The notes under the pieces were generated by a model. That model searched no databases, was not told the origin of the DNA, and saw only the letters and a program-made list of their open reading frames with translations. From NCBI RefSeq assembly GCF_000799465.1, contig NZ_JUGU01000001.1, forward strand, positions 620,001-684,000: 64,000 bases of DNA. The letters are read 5' to 3'. Each line of letters opens with the position of its first letter. Within the stretch, counting starts at the first letter, position 1. Both the position numbers and the translations under genes were made by a program. Origin of the DNA: Psychroserpens sp. Hel_I_66. GTDB lineage: Bacteria > Bacteroidota > Bacteroidia > Flavobacteriales > Flavobacteriaceae. Of the stretch, positions 35,210-42,852 are shown one piece after another.

Positions 35210-35290
35210 ATATCTGCTTTTTTACAGATAATATAGAATATCTGCTTTTTTACAGATAATTGTCATTATCTGCTGTTTCATAGATAAAAA
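35196..35290. repeat. 28-bp tandem palindromic operator-like repeats (3 full + 1 half)
   Basis: Three 22-bp palindromic units with arms CAGATAA and TATCTG start at 35196, 35224 and 35252, an exact 28-bp period, separated by runs of T. A half unit (ATAGATAA) follows at 35280 in phase. Each unit has near-perfect dyad symmetry while the centres differ, as expected for a dimer-binding operator array. The first covers the -33 box of the SatD operon promoter. The array could also influence mscL on the other side, about 70 bp away. Confidence 0.85.
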
Positions 35291-35340
35291 AGAGCTCATA
35301 GTTAAGACGATATTGAAAATCAAGTAATATAAATTTTATA

Positions 35341-35370
35341 TTGTCCATATTGAACGATTAAATATCTTTG
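35341..35370 (+). promoter_or_regulatory. Promoter of mscL
   Basis: TTG (35341-35343), 19-bp spacer, TATCTTTG (35363-35370): an almost ideal flavobacterial promoter, 29 bp upstream of the mscL ATG. Confidence 0.72.
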
Positions 35371-35398
35371 GCACTTTTCAGAATAAAAAATAAAAATT

Positions 35399-35839
35399 AT
35401 GAAATTTTTAAAGGAATTTAAGGAGTTTGCGGTTAAAGGCAATATGATGGATATGGCAATTGGTATCATCATTGGTGCTGCTTTTAATAGCGTCATAGAT
35501 GTATTGGTTAAAAAGGTGTTTATGCCACCGTTATCTTTAATGACAGATGGTCTGGAATTTCAGGATAAAAAATATGTGCTGCGCGATGCTGTGTTGAATG
35601 CAAATGGTGATGTAACAACTACAGAGGTCGCTATTGAATACGGGATGCTCTTTGAGACTTTTTTAGACTTTATCATTGTAGGATTGACTGTTTTTATTGT
35701 TGTTAAGGGTATGAATAGACTTAAGGATAAAGCGCAAGATCCTAAAAATACAGTGGTTAAAACGCCGAAGGATATTGAACTATTGTCTCAACTTACAGAG
35801 TTGATGGAGGAGCAAAATGCGTTGCTTAAGAATAAATAA
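35399..35839 (+). CDS. mscL: Large-conductance mechanosensitive channel MscL
   Basis: A 146-residue MscL. The conserved N-terminal helix and pore helix read LKEFKEFAVKGNMMDMAIGIIIGAAFNSVIDVLV, split here as KEFAVKGNMMDMAIGIIIG (about 7-25) and AAFNSVIDVLVKKVFMPP. The periplasmic loop is short, then the second helix MLFETFLDFIIVGLTVFIVV (about 84-103) and a cytoplasmic helix with QLTELMEEQNALLK. It is a homopentamer that opens at high membrane tension. Length is typical (E. coli 136). Confidence 0.97.
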   Translation: MKFLKEFKEFAVKGNMMDMAIGIIIGAAFNSVIDVLVKKVFMPPLSLMTDGLEFQDKKYVLRDAVLNANGDVTTTEVAIEYGMLFETFLDFIIVGLTVFIVVKGMNRLKDKAQDPKNTVVKTPKDIELLSQLTELMEEQNALLKNK

Positions 35840-35889
35840 AAAGGGTAAGCCATAAGAGAGTAAACCAAAGACTAAAAGTTTACTGTATT

Positions 35890-36306
35890 CTAAAACACGT
35901 CAACCAAACTCCAAATAAATAAAACGCTCCAAAGTGCTGTTCTAATCCAATTGCGAACTACAAGTTGTGATAATGTATTACTGGAGAACTTATTATTAGT
36001 GATCGCTTGGTGCAGTGGCACAAATTGTAAAAAGGTGGACAACCAAAGGAGAATCACGACAATCATTCCGAAGACATAAAAAAAAGATTGTTCTTGAAAT
36101 ACTTGAACGGTATATATAATCAACTGGCCAAACATAAAAGGGATCACAATCAGGGCCATATTGAACGTATACCGACTGTGCCATTTAAGTAACGAAGTAG
36201 TGGAGTAGTACTTAAAACTGGGATAGATGAGCAGTTGCACCATCCAAATAAGTACAACCAGTCCAAAATCGAGAAGAAGTCTAGCGAGTTCTAAGTTGGT
36301 CATCAT
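35890..36306 (-). CDS. Hypothetical four-helix membrane protein
   Basis: A 138-residue protein with about four predicted helices (about 8-28, 47-67, 72-95 and 115-135), beginning MMTNLELARLLLDFGLVVL. SFKYYSTTSLLKWHSRYTF and LHQAITNNKFSSNTLSQLVV lie in loops. No family is recognised. It overlaps the DUF2452 gene upstream by 26 bp in another frame, so the two are almost certainly co-transcribed. Confidence 0.75.
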   Translation of the reverse strand: MMTNLELARLLLDFGLVVLIWMVQLLIYPSFKYYSTTSLLKWHSRYTFNMALIVIPFMFGQLIIYTVQVFQEQSFFYVFGMIVVILLWLSTFLQFVPLHQAITNNKFSSNTLSQLVVRNWIRTALWSVLFIWSLVDVF

Positions 36307-36712
36307 TGGGCTTTACTTGTTTCCAAACAAATTCACTGTTGAGTTTGAAACTGCCTATAAAATCAAAATTGCAATCACTGGGAGCGATAATGGATAGAAA
36401 TGATTTTTCATTTTTATCGCGGTAAAGGTGATAGACCTCGCCAACAATAGGTTCAAAATTATAACGGGAATTATAGACGAGATTGTTGTATTCTAGCTCT
36501 TCTATCATGAGATCGTAAGCAGCTTTGAGCTCAAGATATTTGGCTTTTATTTGCTTGTTGGCTTTGAGGATGTTTCTGTTTTTCCAAGAGGAATTACCGA
36601 TCACTTGTATGGCTGGTGCTCCAACATTGGTGGCATAGGGCTTTAACGAGGCATCATAGCGCTGTGTGTCTTCATTAAAAACGATTTGGTCTGGCTTCTT
36701 GCTTTGAGACAT
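36281..36712 (-). CDS. DUF2452 protein (GTP-binding-like conserved protein)
   Basis: A 143-residue soluble protein matching DUF2452: KKPDQIVFNEDTQRYDASL (about 5-23), KPYATNVGAPAIQVIG, and the C-terminal VGEVYHLYRDKNEKSFLSII. The family has no demonstrated function. Promoter boxes are visible just upstream (-7 TATCTTTG, 36731-36738). It precedes the four-helix membrane protein, overlapping it by 26 bp. Confidence 0.85.
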   Translation of the reverse strand: MSQSKKPDQIVFNEDTQRYDASLKPYATNVGAPAIQVIGNSSWKNRNILKANKQIKAKYLELKAAYDLMIEELEYNNLVYNSRYNFEPIVGEVYHLYRDKNEKSFLSIIAPSDCNFDFIGSFKLNSEFVWKQVKPNDDQLRTR

Positions 36713-36730
36713 AACTTGACTTTTATTTTA

Positions 36731-36758
36731 CAAAGATACAGCACACAATTTATTCAAA
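36731..36758 (-). promoter_or_regulatory. Promoter of the DUF2452 operon
   Basis: Reverse strand: TTTG (36755-36758), 16-bp spacer, TATCTTTG (36731-36738), 18 bp upstream of the ATG. The spacer is one base short of the usual 17-23. Confidence 0.55.
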
Positions 36759-36833
36759 TCGACTAATTGAGGGACTAATTATTTATAATCTTTGTGGCTC
36801 TAATTAAACGCTGTTAATTTAAAATTTAAAATC

Positions 36834-36926
36834 ATGGGAGAATCAGCTATTATACTTATTATGACTTTAGTCATTACATTAGCCACAATTGTTTGGGCAA
36901 TACGCGTTACAAACTCTAAGCGTTAA
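36834..36926 (+). CDS. Tiny single-span membrane protein A
   Basis: A 30-residue ORF: MGESAIILIMTLVITLATIV then WAIRVTNSKR. It has one hydrophobic helix and a basic C-terminal anchor (positive-inside, so N-out). It resembles the 37-residue ORF at 37224-37337 (shared IIL start and the WA pair before the basic end), suggesting paralogy. No family is recognised; coding is inferred from start, helix, stop and the paralogue. Confidence 0.55.
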   Translation: MGESAIILIMTLVITLATIVWAIRVTNSKR

Positions 36927-36980
36927 TGGTTTTGCAGATGTTGAATTAGAAAACTCACTACCCATTGGGAATTTATATTT

Positions 36981-37011
36981 TTTGATACTAAATTTTATAG
37001 GGATATCTTTA
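36981..37011 (+). promoter_or_regulatory. Promoter of the small membrane protein pair
   Basis: TTTG (36981-36984), exactly 19 bp, TATCTTTA (37004-37011), one base off TAnnTTTG. It sits 38 bp upstream of the ATG at 37049. Confidence 0.58.
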
Positions 37012-37048
37012 GCTTATTATATTAGGGATATTAACTAATTATTTAATT

Positions 37049-37234
37049 ATGGATATTTTAAAAAAGCTAGGTGCATCAAACGTATTTATTCTCATTTTAT
37101 GTGCGTTGATTATTGGTGTTGCGGAGTATTTGTTTCTAAGAGGTGATGAGGCAGCTGCTATTTTCATGGGGCTTTGGGCACCAACATTATTACTAGTAGT
37201 CATATTTATAAAACTAATTAAAAATGAGCGCTAA
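37049..37234 (+). CDS. Small two-helix membrane protein
   Basis: A 61-residue protein with two helices (about 11-31 and 38-58) joined by a short acidic turn (LFLRGDEAAAIFMG). No family is recognised. Its stop overlaps the next small ORF by 11 bp, and it has a good promoter upstream. Part of a set of three tiny membrane proteins. Confidence 0.7.
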   Translation: MDILKKLGASNVFILILCALIIGVAEYLFLRGDEAAAIFMGLWAPTLLLVVIFIKLIKNER

Positions 37235-37337
37235 CGATATTATACTTTACTTTTCTATTTTTATATCGGTTTGCGTTGTCATCTGGGCTGTGTTGATTAT
37301 TCGTGCTTATAACAAAATTGATCGCGATAATAGATAA
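37224..37337 (+). CDS. Tiny single-span membrane protein B
   Basis: A 37-residue ORF: MSANDIILYFSIFISVCVVI then WAVLIIRAYNKIDRDNR. One helix and a basic tail. It overlaps the 61-residue gene by 11 bp, suggesting coupling, and is similar in pattern to small protein A at 36834. Its stop lies in a 20-bp direct duplication (37326-37365). Confidence 0.55.
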   Translation: MSANDIILYFSIFISVCVVIWAVLIIRAYNKIDRDNR

Positions 37338-37365
37338 GTCTTTTAGATAATAGATAAGTCTTTAA
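37326..37365. repeat. 20-bp tandem duplication at the end of small protein B
   Basis: GATAATAGATAAGTCTTT occurs twice at a 20-bp period (37326 and 37346). The first copy contains the stop codon of small protein B. It looks like a recent slippage duplication with no evident function. Confidence 0.8.
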
Positions 37366-37400
37366 GAAAATTCCTATATTTTTAATTTATTACTTCGCTT

Positions 37401-37547
37401 TTAGTCTCCTTTTGCTTTTTTTATAATAGCCTTTAATCGCTCTTTGCGCAATTCTGCTTCTTTTTTTAGCTTATTCTTTTTTTGTGCCATGAGTTTGGAA
37501 TGCTTGGCTTTGTTGTTTCCGTTTTTTTGACCTTTGGGTTTGGGCAT
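37401..37547 (-). CDS. Small highly basic protein
   Basis: A 48-residue ORF: MPKPKGQKNGNNKAKHSKLM, then AQKKNKLKKEAELRKERLKA and IIKKAKGD. About 20 of the residues are lysine or arginine, with helical heptad-like content in the second half. Small basic proteins like this are common near-neighbours in Flavobacteriaceae and may bind RNA or ribosomes, which is an inference. No family is named with confidence. Confidence 0.6.
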   Translation of the reverse strand: MPKPKGQKNGNNKAKHSKLMAQKKNKLKKEAELRKERLKAIIKKAKGD

Positions 37548-37794
37548 TTTATCTTCTAATATTATTTTAATTCTTATTTTAAGAGTTTATTTATTGATTA
37601 CTTCCTCGTTAAAGTATTAATAATAGCAGAAACTATTTCTTTAAATATATTGAGATTGATATGTAAAACTAAGTTTGTTTATCAGCACTAATATTTAATA
37701 GCGCTTTTATTTAATATAATAATTCAAATTCAGTTCAATAAAATGACTAATGATCCAACTAACGGATGATTCAACTAAATGAATATATAGTATT

Positions 37795-37932
37795 CTAAAA
37801 TACTTTAAAAACAAAACCGAGAAGCCAATACAAAATAAAGAATACCACGATGGTGCCAATACAGCCACATTTACCACCACCAATCTTTTTTGCTCCCCAA
37901 GCTGCTCCTAAAAATCTTAAAAACTTTTCCAT
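37795..37932 (-). CDS. Small membrane protein with glycine/cysteine hinge
   Basis: A 45-residue ORF: MEKFLRFLGAAWGAKKIGGG, then KCGCIGTIVVFFILYWLLGF and VFKVF. An amphipathic N-terminal helix is followed by a GGGKCGC turn and one membrane helix. The two cysteines (CGC) invite metal or lipid modification, but none is predicted with confidence. It is unrelated in sequence to the pair at 36834/37224. Coding is likely from start, length and helix. Confidence 0.55.
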   Translation of the reverse strand: MEKFLRFLGAAWGAKKIGGGKCGCIGTIVVFFILYWLLGFVFKVF

Positions 37933-38121
37933 ATGTGTGTCAATTAAACATTATATAATGAAGTGTAAAATTAGGAGTTATTAGAAGTATTGATTTACTG
38001 TATCCTGTAAATTTTTGCTTTTATCAATTCGTTTTAATTATTGAAATTGACTTATGCTTTACAATTCATTTGGAAAATGTTTAATACTCATTAAAACTCA
38101 CGGACACAGATATAATAAGAT

Positions 38122-38793
38122 CTAAGCTACCTTTTGAGTTACTCGCTTCTTTAATTTGTTATAGCTAATTTCTTTAAAATCAGAAACTACAAAATTTGCT
38201 TTGCTATAATCTTGATCTTTACTATGCAGGCTATTATAGCCTACGCAATAGATCCCAGCAGCTTTTGCTGCTAGTATACCGTTAGTAGAATCTTCTATGA
38301 CGAAGCACTCATTGGGTGAATAGCCAGATAGTTCCGCAGCCTTTATAAAAATCTCAGGATGAGGCTTAGAGGCTTCTAGATCGGCACCACTTATTTTGGC
38401 ACAAAAATATTGATCCAGATCAAAACGCTTGAATATACGGTTGATATTTTTCATGGATGCAGATGAGGCTAAAACCAAAGACATATTATTTTTATGATAA
38501 TCCTTAATGAGATCCAATACACCATCTATTAGCTGTAATGAAGTATCGCTTTTAAATAACTTTTTAAAGTGCTTACGCTTTATGGTAGTTAGTGTGTGGG
38601 CACTTAATGGTAGATTAAAATATTTGATAAGCTGTTGAGATATCTCCATGGTGGACTTTCCTGTGAAAGAGGCATAAAGTGCATCTGAAACTTCGATGTT
38701 GACATCGTTAAAAAGTTGGTAATAGGCTTTGTGATGAAGTGGTTCGGTATCTACGATGACACCGTCCATATCAAATAATACAGATTTAAACAT
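38122..38793 (-). CDS. HAD-family hydrolase (beta-phosphoglucomutase-like)
   Basis: A 223-residue HAD phosphatase/phosphomutase. SVLFDMDGVIVDTEPLHHKAY (about 4-24) holds the nucleophile and acid/base aspartates, LVLASSASMKNI (about 109) the second motif, and CFVIEDSTNGILAAKAAG (about 169) the metal acidic residues with ASKPHPEIF before it. The DTEPLH region is that of beta-phosphoglucomutase and related sugar-phosphate phosphatases. Substrate is not predictable. Monocistronic. Confidence 0.9.
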   Translation of the reverse strand: MFKSVLFDMDGVIVDTEPLHHKAYYQLFNDVNIEVSDALYASFTGKSTMEISQQLIKYFNLPLSAHTLTTIKRKHFKKLFKSDTSLQLIDGVLDLIKDYHKNNMSLVLASSASMKNINRIFKRFDLDQYFCAKISGADLEASKPHPEIFIKAAELSGYSPNECFVIEDSTNGILAAKAAGIYCVGYNSLHSKDQDYSKANFVVSDFKEISYNKLKKRVTQKVA

Positions 38794-39161
38794 TTAGTAC
38801 GTTGAATTAATTAGCGTTACGAATATAAATAAATACTAGTTTAATGCCAATTACTTTTATGTAAAAATTTGGAGGTTAATGGCTTAATGGTATATATATT
38901 CGATGAAATGAAATACGCATGTAAGAAGTATCGATGAAAAGTAGGTTGTTTCAATGTAAAAGCAGATGAAGATTATGCAATTTCAAATATTTTATTGGAT
39001 TTTATGCCTTAATTTATTAACCCAAAATCTAAATATATCACGTTATATTAATTAAATTAAAATGCATTTCATCGATTAATTTTGCGTTTTATAGAATTTA
39101 ATTATTTTTAATACTACTTTAGCACCACCTAAATTACTTATTTCATTTAATTCCAAATCTA
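38794..39161. other. Intergenic region, 368 bp, with repeated TCGATGAAA sites
   Basis: Divergent spacer with three copies of an ATCGATGAAA-like element: TTCGATGAAATG (38899-38910), TATCGATGAAAA (38929-38940, 31 bp later) and the reverse CATTTCATCGAT (39065-39076). The last abuts a -7-like TAATTTTG (39077-39084) upstream of the T9SS protein gene. No ORF. Confidence 0.55.
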
Positions 39162-39980
39162 ATGAAAGCTTTAAACTACTTATGCATCGCATTGCTTTTT
39201 GCAATTCCCAAACAAAGCTATTGTTCATCAATTGTTGATGATAATGTGGCTTTGACTGACAACCAAGTACAACGCGTTCGGCTTGATGTCACGACCTCTA
39301 CAGGTTTTGTGCGCCATTTATTATTAGCTTTCACTCCAAACAATGCAGCGACAGATGGTTACGATTATGGCTACGATGCTATAAATAGTGATAATTATCA
39401 AGATGATGCCAGCTGGATGGTGGGTAACCAGCGTTGTAAAATTCAAGGTGTTGGGGCTTTTGATGATACCAAAGCATATCCGTTAGGAATATTCTTATCA
39501 AATGCTGGAGATATTCAAATAGAATTAACAGCTCTGGAACATTTCGAAGAGTCCGTAAGCGTTTATATTTACGATGCATTTAATCAAACCACTACGTCAA
39601 TAATAGATAGCAATTTTATAGAAAATATGTCTCAAGGTGATTATAACAATCGCTTCTATATTACATTTACAAATACGATTAGTTCAATAGTGTTTATGGA
39701 TAGTACATTATCTTCGGAAAAAGTGATTCTCCAAACTCCTCAAATAAACTATATAACGTCCACCAAAACGTTACAGATCAATTTGGCACAAGGATTAAAT
39801 ATTAAGGATATAACTATGTATTCGATACTTGGTCAAAAGGTGTCCCAATGGTCAAACATGACCTCTAATGCTTCAGGAACCTATAACATTTCTGTATCTC
39901 ACATGTCTAAAGGCACGTATTTAGTAAGTCTTAATACTAAATCGGGTACATTCAATAAAAGACTTATTATTACGAAATAG
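39162..39980 (+). CDS. Secreted protein with type IX secretion sorting domain
   Basis: A 272-residue exported protein. The signal peptide reads MKALNYLCIALLFAIPKQSYC. The central part has LLLAFTPNNAATDGYDYGYDAI and CKIQGVGAFDDTKAYPLGIF, a beta-rich module common in Flavobacteriaceae extracellular proteins. The C-terminal ~70 residues are a T9SS type A sorting domain: KDITMYSILGQKVSQW, then SGTYNISVSHMSKGTYLVSL and FNKRLIITK. It would be sent through the type IX system and anchored or released at the surface. Function otherwise unknown. Confidence 0.9.
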   Translation: MKALNYLCIALLFAIPKQSYCSSIVDDNVALTDNQVQRVRLDVTTSTGFVRHLLLAFTPNNAATDGYDYGYDAINSDNYQDDASWMVGNQRCKIQGVGAFDDTKAYPLGIFLSNAGDIQIELTALEHFEESVSVYIYDAFNQTTTSIIDSNFIENMSQGDYNNRFYITFTNTISSIVFMDSTLSSEKVILQTPQINYITSTKTLQINLAQGLNIKDITMYSILGQKVSQWSNMTSNASGTYNISVSHMSKGTYLVSLNTKSGTFNKRLIITK

Positions 39981-40051
39981 CAAAACCCTGAGTTTTTAAT
40001 TGAATTGCTGATGTTCTTTTTTGTAATTTTAATGCTTACAATTTAGAAAGT

Positions 40052-41218
40052 ATGTCAAAGAAAAAACTAGGCTTAAATACCATTTGCACACATGTAGGCG
40101 AAATTAAGGACGAACAGTTTAAAGGTGCTGTTTCTCCAATATATGTATCCACATCTTACGAGTTTGATGATGTAGATTTAAAACGCTACCCAAGATATTT
40201 TAATACCCCAAACCAAGAATTCTTGGCAAAAAAGATTGCAGCATTGGAGCATACCGAAGCTGCGATGATTTTTGGCAGTGGTATGGCAGCAATAAGTCAT
40301 ATGTTTCTTGCTTTTTTACAAAATGGAGACCACATCGTTGTTCAAAATACATTATATGGAGGTACGAGTAATTTTATTCGAGAGGAATTTCATAAATATG
40401 GGATTGAATACACGTTCACAGAGGGTTATAAGGTTTCAGACTTTGAAGCTGCCATTCAACCCAATACTAAATTAATTCATATTGAAACACCCTCAAATCC
40501 ATTATTGACCATTACCGATGTTAAAGGTGTTGCTAATTTAGGAAGATCTAAAGGTATCATTACAACAATAGACAACACTTTTGCGAGTCCCATAAACCAA
40601 AATCCAATAGATTTGGGTATTGATATTGTAATGCACTCTGCCACAAAATATTTAGGAGGACACAGTGATATATTGGCTGGAGCAGTAGCCAGTACTCAAG
40701 AACATATGGATCGTATTTGGAACGTCTCTAAAAATCTTGGAGGTAGTTTAAGTGATATGACCGTTTGGATGCTGGAGCGCAGTATGAAAACTTTAGCATT
40801 GCGTGTAAAGGCGCAAACAAAAAACGCTCACAAATTAGCAGCGTTTTTAGACAAGCATGATGATGTAGCTAAAGTGTACTACCCAGGTTTAAAAAATCAC
40901 CCAGAGCACGAGCTCGCCAAATCCCAAATGAAAGATTTTGGAGCCATGCTGTCTTTTGAATTAGTTGATGATATTGACGCGATGTCCTTTATGAAACAAC
41001 TCCATTTGATCAAACCTTCAATGAGTTTGGCAGGCGTAGAGAGCACCATGCTTTTACCAGCGGAAACATCACACTCATTACTCACTCAAGATCAGCGTGA
41101 TGACATTGGGATTAGCAATCAGCTTATTCGATTTTCCGTTGGTATTGAAACGTTTAGAGACTTAAAGTCTGATATTAATCAAGCCATAACCAAAACAAAA
41201 ACCACCACTTTTGCATAA
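40052..41218 (+). CDS. Trans-sulfuration family PLP enzyme (cystathionine gamma-synthase/methionine gamma-lyase type)
   Basis: A 388-residue PLP enzyme of the Cys/Met metabolism family. PLP lysine: DIVMHSATKYLGGHSDILAG (lysine about 205). IHIETPSNPLLTITDV and TTIDNTFASPINQNPIDLG (about 160-190) form the cofactor site. Length fits the family. The GSG-type loop FGSGMAAISHMFLAF is at about 74. It either condenses an O-acylhomoserine with a sulfur source or breaks C-S bonds; gene context (rlmF, bshB1) does not decide, though bacillithiol synthesis next door needs cysteine. Confidence 0.93.
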   Translation: MSKKKLGLNTICTHVGEIKDEQFKGAVSPIYVSTSYEFDDVDLKRYPRYFNTPNQEFLAKKIAALEHTEAAMIFGSGMAAISHMFLAFLQNGDHIVVQNTLYGGTSNFIREEFHKYGIEYTFTEGYKVSDFEAAIQPNTKLIHIETPSNPLLTITDVKGVANLGRSKGIITTIDNTFASPINQNPIDLGIDIVMHSATKYLGGHSDILAGAVASTQEHMDRIWNVSKNLGGSLSDMTVWMLERSMKTLALRVKAQTKNAHKLAAFLDKHDDVAKVYYPGLKNHPEHELAKSQMKDFGAMLSFELVDDIDAMSFMKQLHLIKPSMSLAGVESTMLLPAETSHSLLTQDQRDDIGISNQLIRFSVGIETFRDLKSDINQAITKTKTTTFA

Positions 41219-42074
41219 AAATAATAAACATTCTAAGGGTTACGATTTTGAGCAACTATTAAAAACCTCTCCAGAGTTGGAGACCTTTGTTTTTATTAAT
41301 AACTTCGGAAATGTAACTATCGATTTTGCAAATCCCAAGGCAGTAAAATCGTTAAATACAGCATTACTGAAACACCATTACGGGATTAAATTTTGGGATT
41401 TTCCAGACGCACATTTATGTCCGCCAATTCCGGGACGTGTCGAATACATCCATTTGTTGAATGATTTGCTCAATGCTTCCGAAGTAAAAGAAGATATCAC
41501 TATTTTAGATGTTGGTACAGGTGCATCCTGCATTTACCCGCTACTCGGTCAATCGGAATATGGTTGGCACTTTATCGCTTCTGAAATTGATAAGCAAGCC
41601 ATTAAGTCTGCAGAACAAATTATAGCTAAAAATAAACTTGTCGGTTCTATAGAGATACGATTTCAGGAAAACCCACAAAATATCCTCACCGGAATTTTGA
41701 AACCAACAGAAAAAATAAGTGCAGTGATGTGTAATCCGCCATTTTATAAAAATGAGACAGAAGCAAATGAAAGCACATTGCTCAAACAAAAAGGTTTAGG
41801 CAACTCAACCGATAAAGTGAGTCGTAATTTTAGCGGAACTGCAAAAGAATTGTGGTATCCTGGAGGGGAAAAAGCATTTGTGCATAATTATCTATACCAA
41901 AGTTCTTTATTAAAAGAGAACTGTGTTTGGTACACATGTTTAGTTTCAAAAACGCAACATGTACTTAGTATGGAAACGTCATTGAAAAAACTCGGTGCTA
42001 CAGATTTTAAAATACTTCAATTAGCTTTGGGGAATAAGATAAGTCGAGTAGTGGCTTGGACTTTCGTGAAATGA
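41211..42074 (+). CDS. rlmF: 23S rRNA (adenine(1618)-N6)-methyltransferase RlmF
   Basis: A 287-residue SAM-dependent methyltransferase. The start MHKNNKHSKGYDFEQL matches the family N terminus, which proves that the TTG at 41211 is the start codon although no ATG is near. ILDVGTGASCIYPLLG (about 99) binds SAM, and CNPPFYKNETEA (about 174) is the NPPF/Y adenine-methyltransferase motif. It methylates A1618 of 23S rRNA. Its start overlaps the trans-sulfuration gene by 8 bp, so the two are coupled. Confidence 0.95.
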   Translation: MHKNNKHSKGYDFEQLLKTSPELETFVFINNFGNVTIDFANPKAVKSLNTALLKHHYGIKFWDFPDAHLCPPIPGRVEYIHLLNDLLNASEVKEDITILDVGTGASCIYPLLGQSEYGWHFIASEIDKQAIKSAEQIIAKNKLVGSIEIRFQENPQNILTGILKPTEKISAVMCNPPFYKNETEANESTLLKQKGLGNSTDKVSRNFSGTAKELWYPGGEKAFVHNYLYQSSLLKENCVWYTCLVSKTQHVLSMETSLKKLGATDFKILQLALGNKISRVVAWTFVK

Positions 42075-42130
42075 TACGACAAAAGTTATAATCTAAAATA
42101 CTGAAATTTATAAAAAGAAAGATTTAAAAT

Positions 42131-42847
42131 ATGAAATTAGACATACTAGCATTTGGAGCACATCCCGATGATATAGAGTTAAGTTGTTCTGGCACGATAG
42201 CCAAAGAGGTAGCCAAAGGTAAAAAAGTTGGTATAGTAGATCTTACAAGAGGAGAACTTGGTACACGAGGTACTGCAAAAACCAGAGATGAAGAGGCTTC
42301 AAATGCAGCAGATATTCTTGGCGTTAGCGTTAGGGAGAACCTAAGATTTGCAGATGGATTTTTTGTGAACGATAAAACACACCAATTGGAAATCATTAAA
42401 ATGCTTAGAAAATACCAACCCGACATTGTGTTGTGCAATGCTATTAAAGATCGTCATATAGACCATGGGAGAGGAAGTGAATTAGTAAGTGATGCATGCT
42501 TTTTAAGCGGACTTTTAAAAATTGAAACCAAGTTAGAAGGCAAGTCACAAGACAAATGGAGACCAAAACAAGTCTTTCATTACATCCAGTGGAAACAAAT
42601 AGAGCCAGATGTAGTGGTGGATATTTCAGAATATATAGATACAAAAATGGCATCTGTACTGGCTTATAAAACCCAGTTCTTTGATGCTCATAGTAAAGAA
42701 CCGCAAACACCAATATCAAGTAAGAATTTTACAGATAGTGTGAAATATAGAGCAAGAGATTTAGGACGTTTAATTGGGACAGAATATGCAGAGGGTTTCA
42801 CAGCAGAGCGTTATGTTGCGGTAGATAGTTTGTTTGATTTGATATAA
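42131..42847 (+). CDS. bshB1: Bacillithiol biosynthesis deacetylase BshB1
   Basis: A 238-residue zinc-dependent LmbE/PIG-L deacetylase. KLDILAFGAHPDDIELSCSG (about 2-21) carries the AHPDDIE metal motif and AIKDRHIDHGRGSELV (about 102) the second histidine. The protein removes the acetyl group from GlcNAc-malate, the second step of bacillithiol synthesis. It follows rlmF by 56 bp on the same strand. Bacillithiol is a known low-molecular-weight thiol of many Bacteroidota. Well supported. Confidence 0.94.
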   Translation: MKLDILAFGAHPDDIELSCSGTIAKEVAKGKKVGIVDLTRGELGTRGTAKTRDEEASNAADILGVSVRENLRFADGFFVNDKTHQLEIIKMLRKYQPDIVLCNAIKDRHIDHGRGSELVSDACFLSGLLKIETKLEGKSQDKWRPKQVFHYIQWKQIEPDVVVDISEYIDTKMASVLAYKTQFFDAHSKEPQTPISSKNFTDSVKYRARDLGRLIGTEYAEGFTAERYVAVDSLFDLI

Positions 42848-42852
42848 ACAGT

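Noticed and set aside
35196-35290. A CRISPR-like array, because of regularly spaced repeats
   Set aside because: The repeated units are themselves palindromic, spaced by only six bases of T, with no unique spacers of 30-40 bp and no cas genes. An operator array fits better.
35859-35884. Inverted repeat AGTAAAC/GTTTACT after mscL as a terminator
   Set aside because: Seven weak pairs with a 12-nt loop and no T-run; too weak to call.
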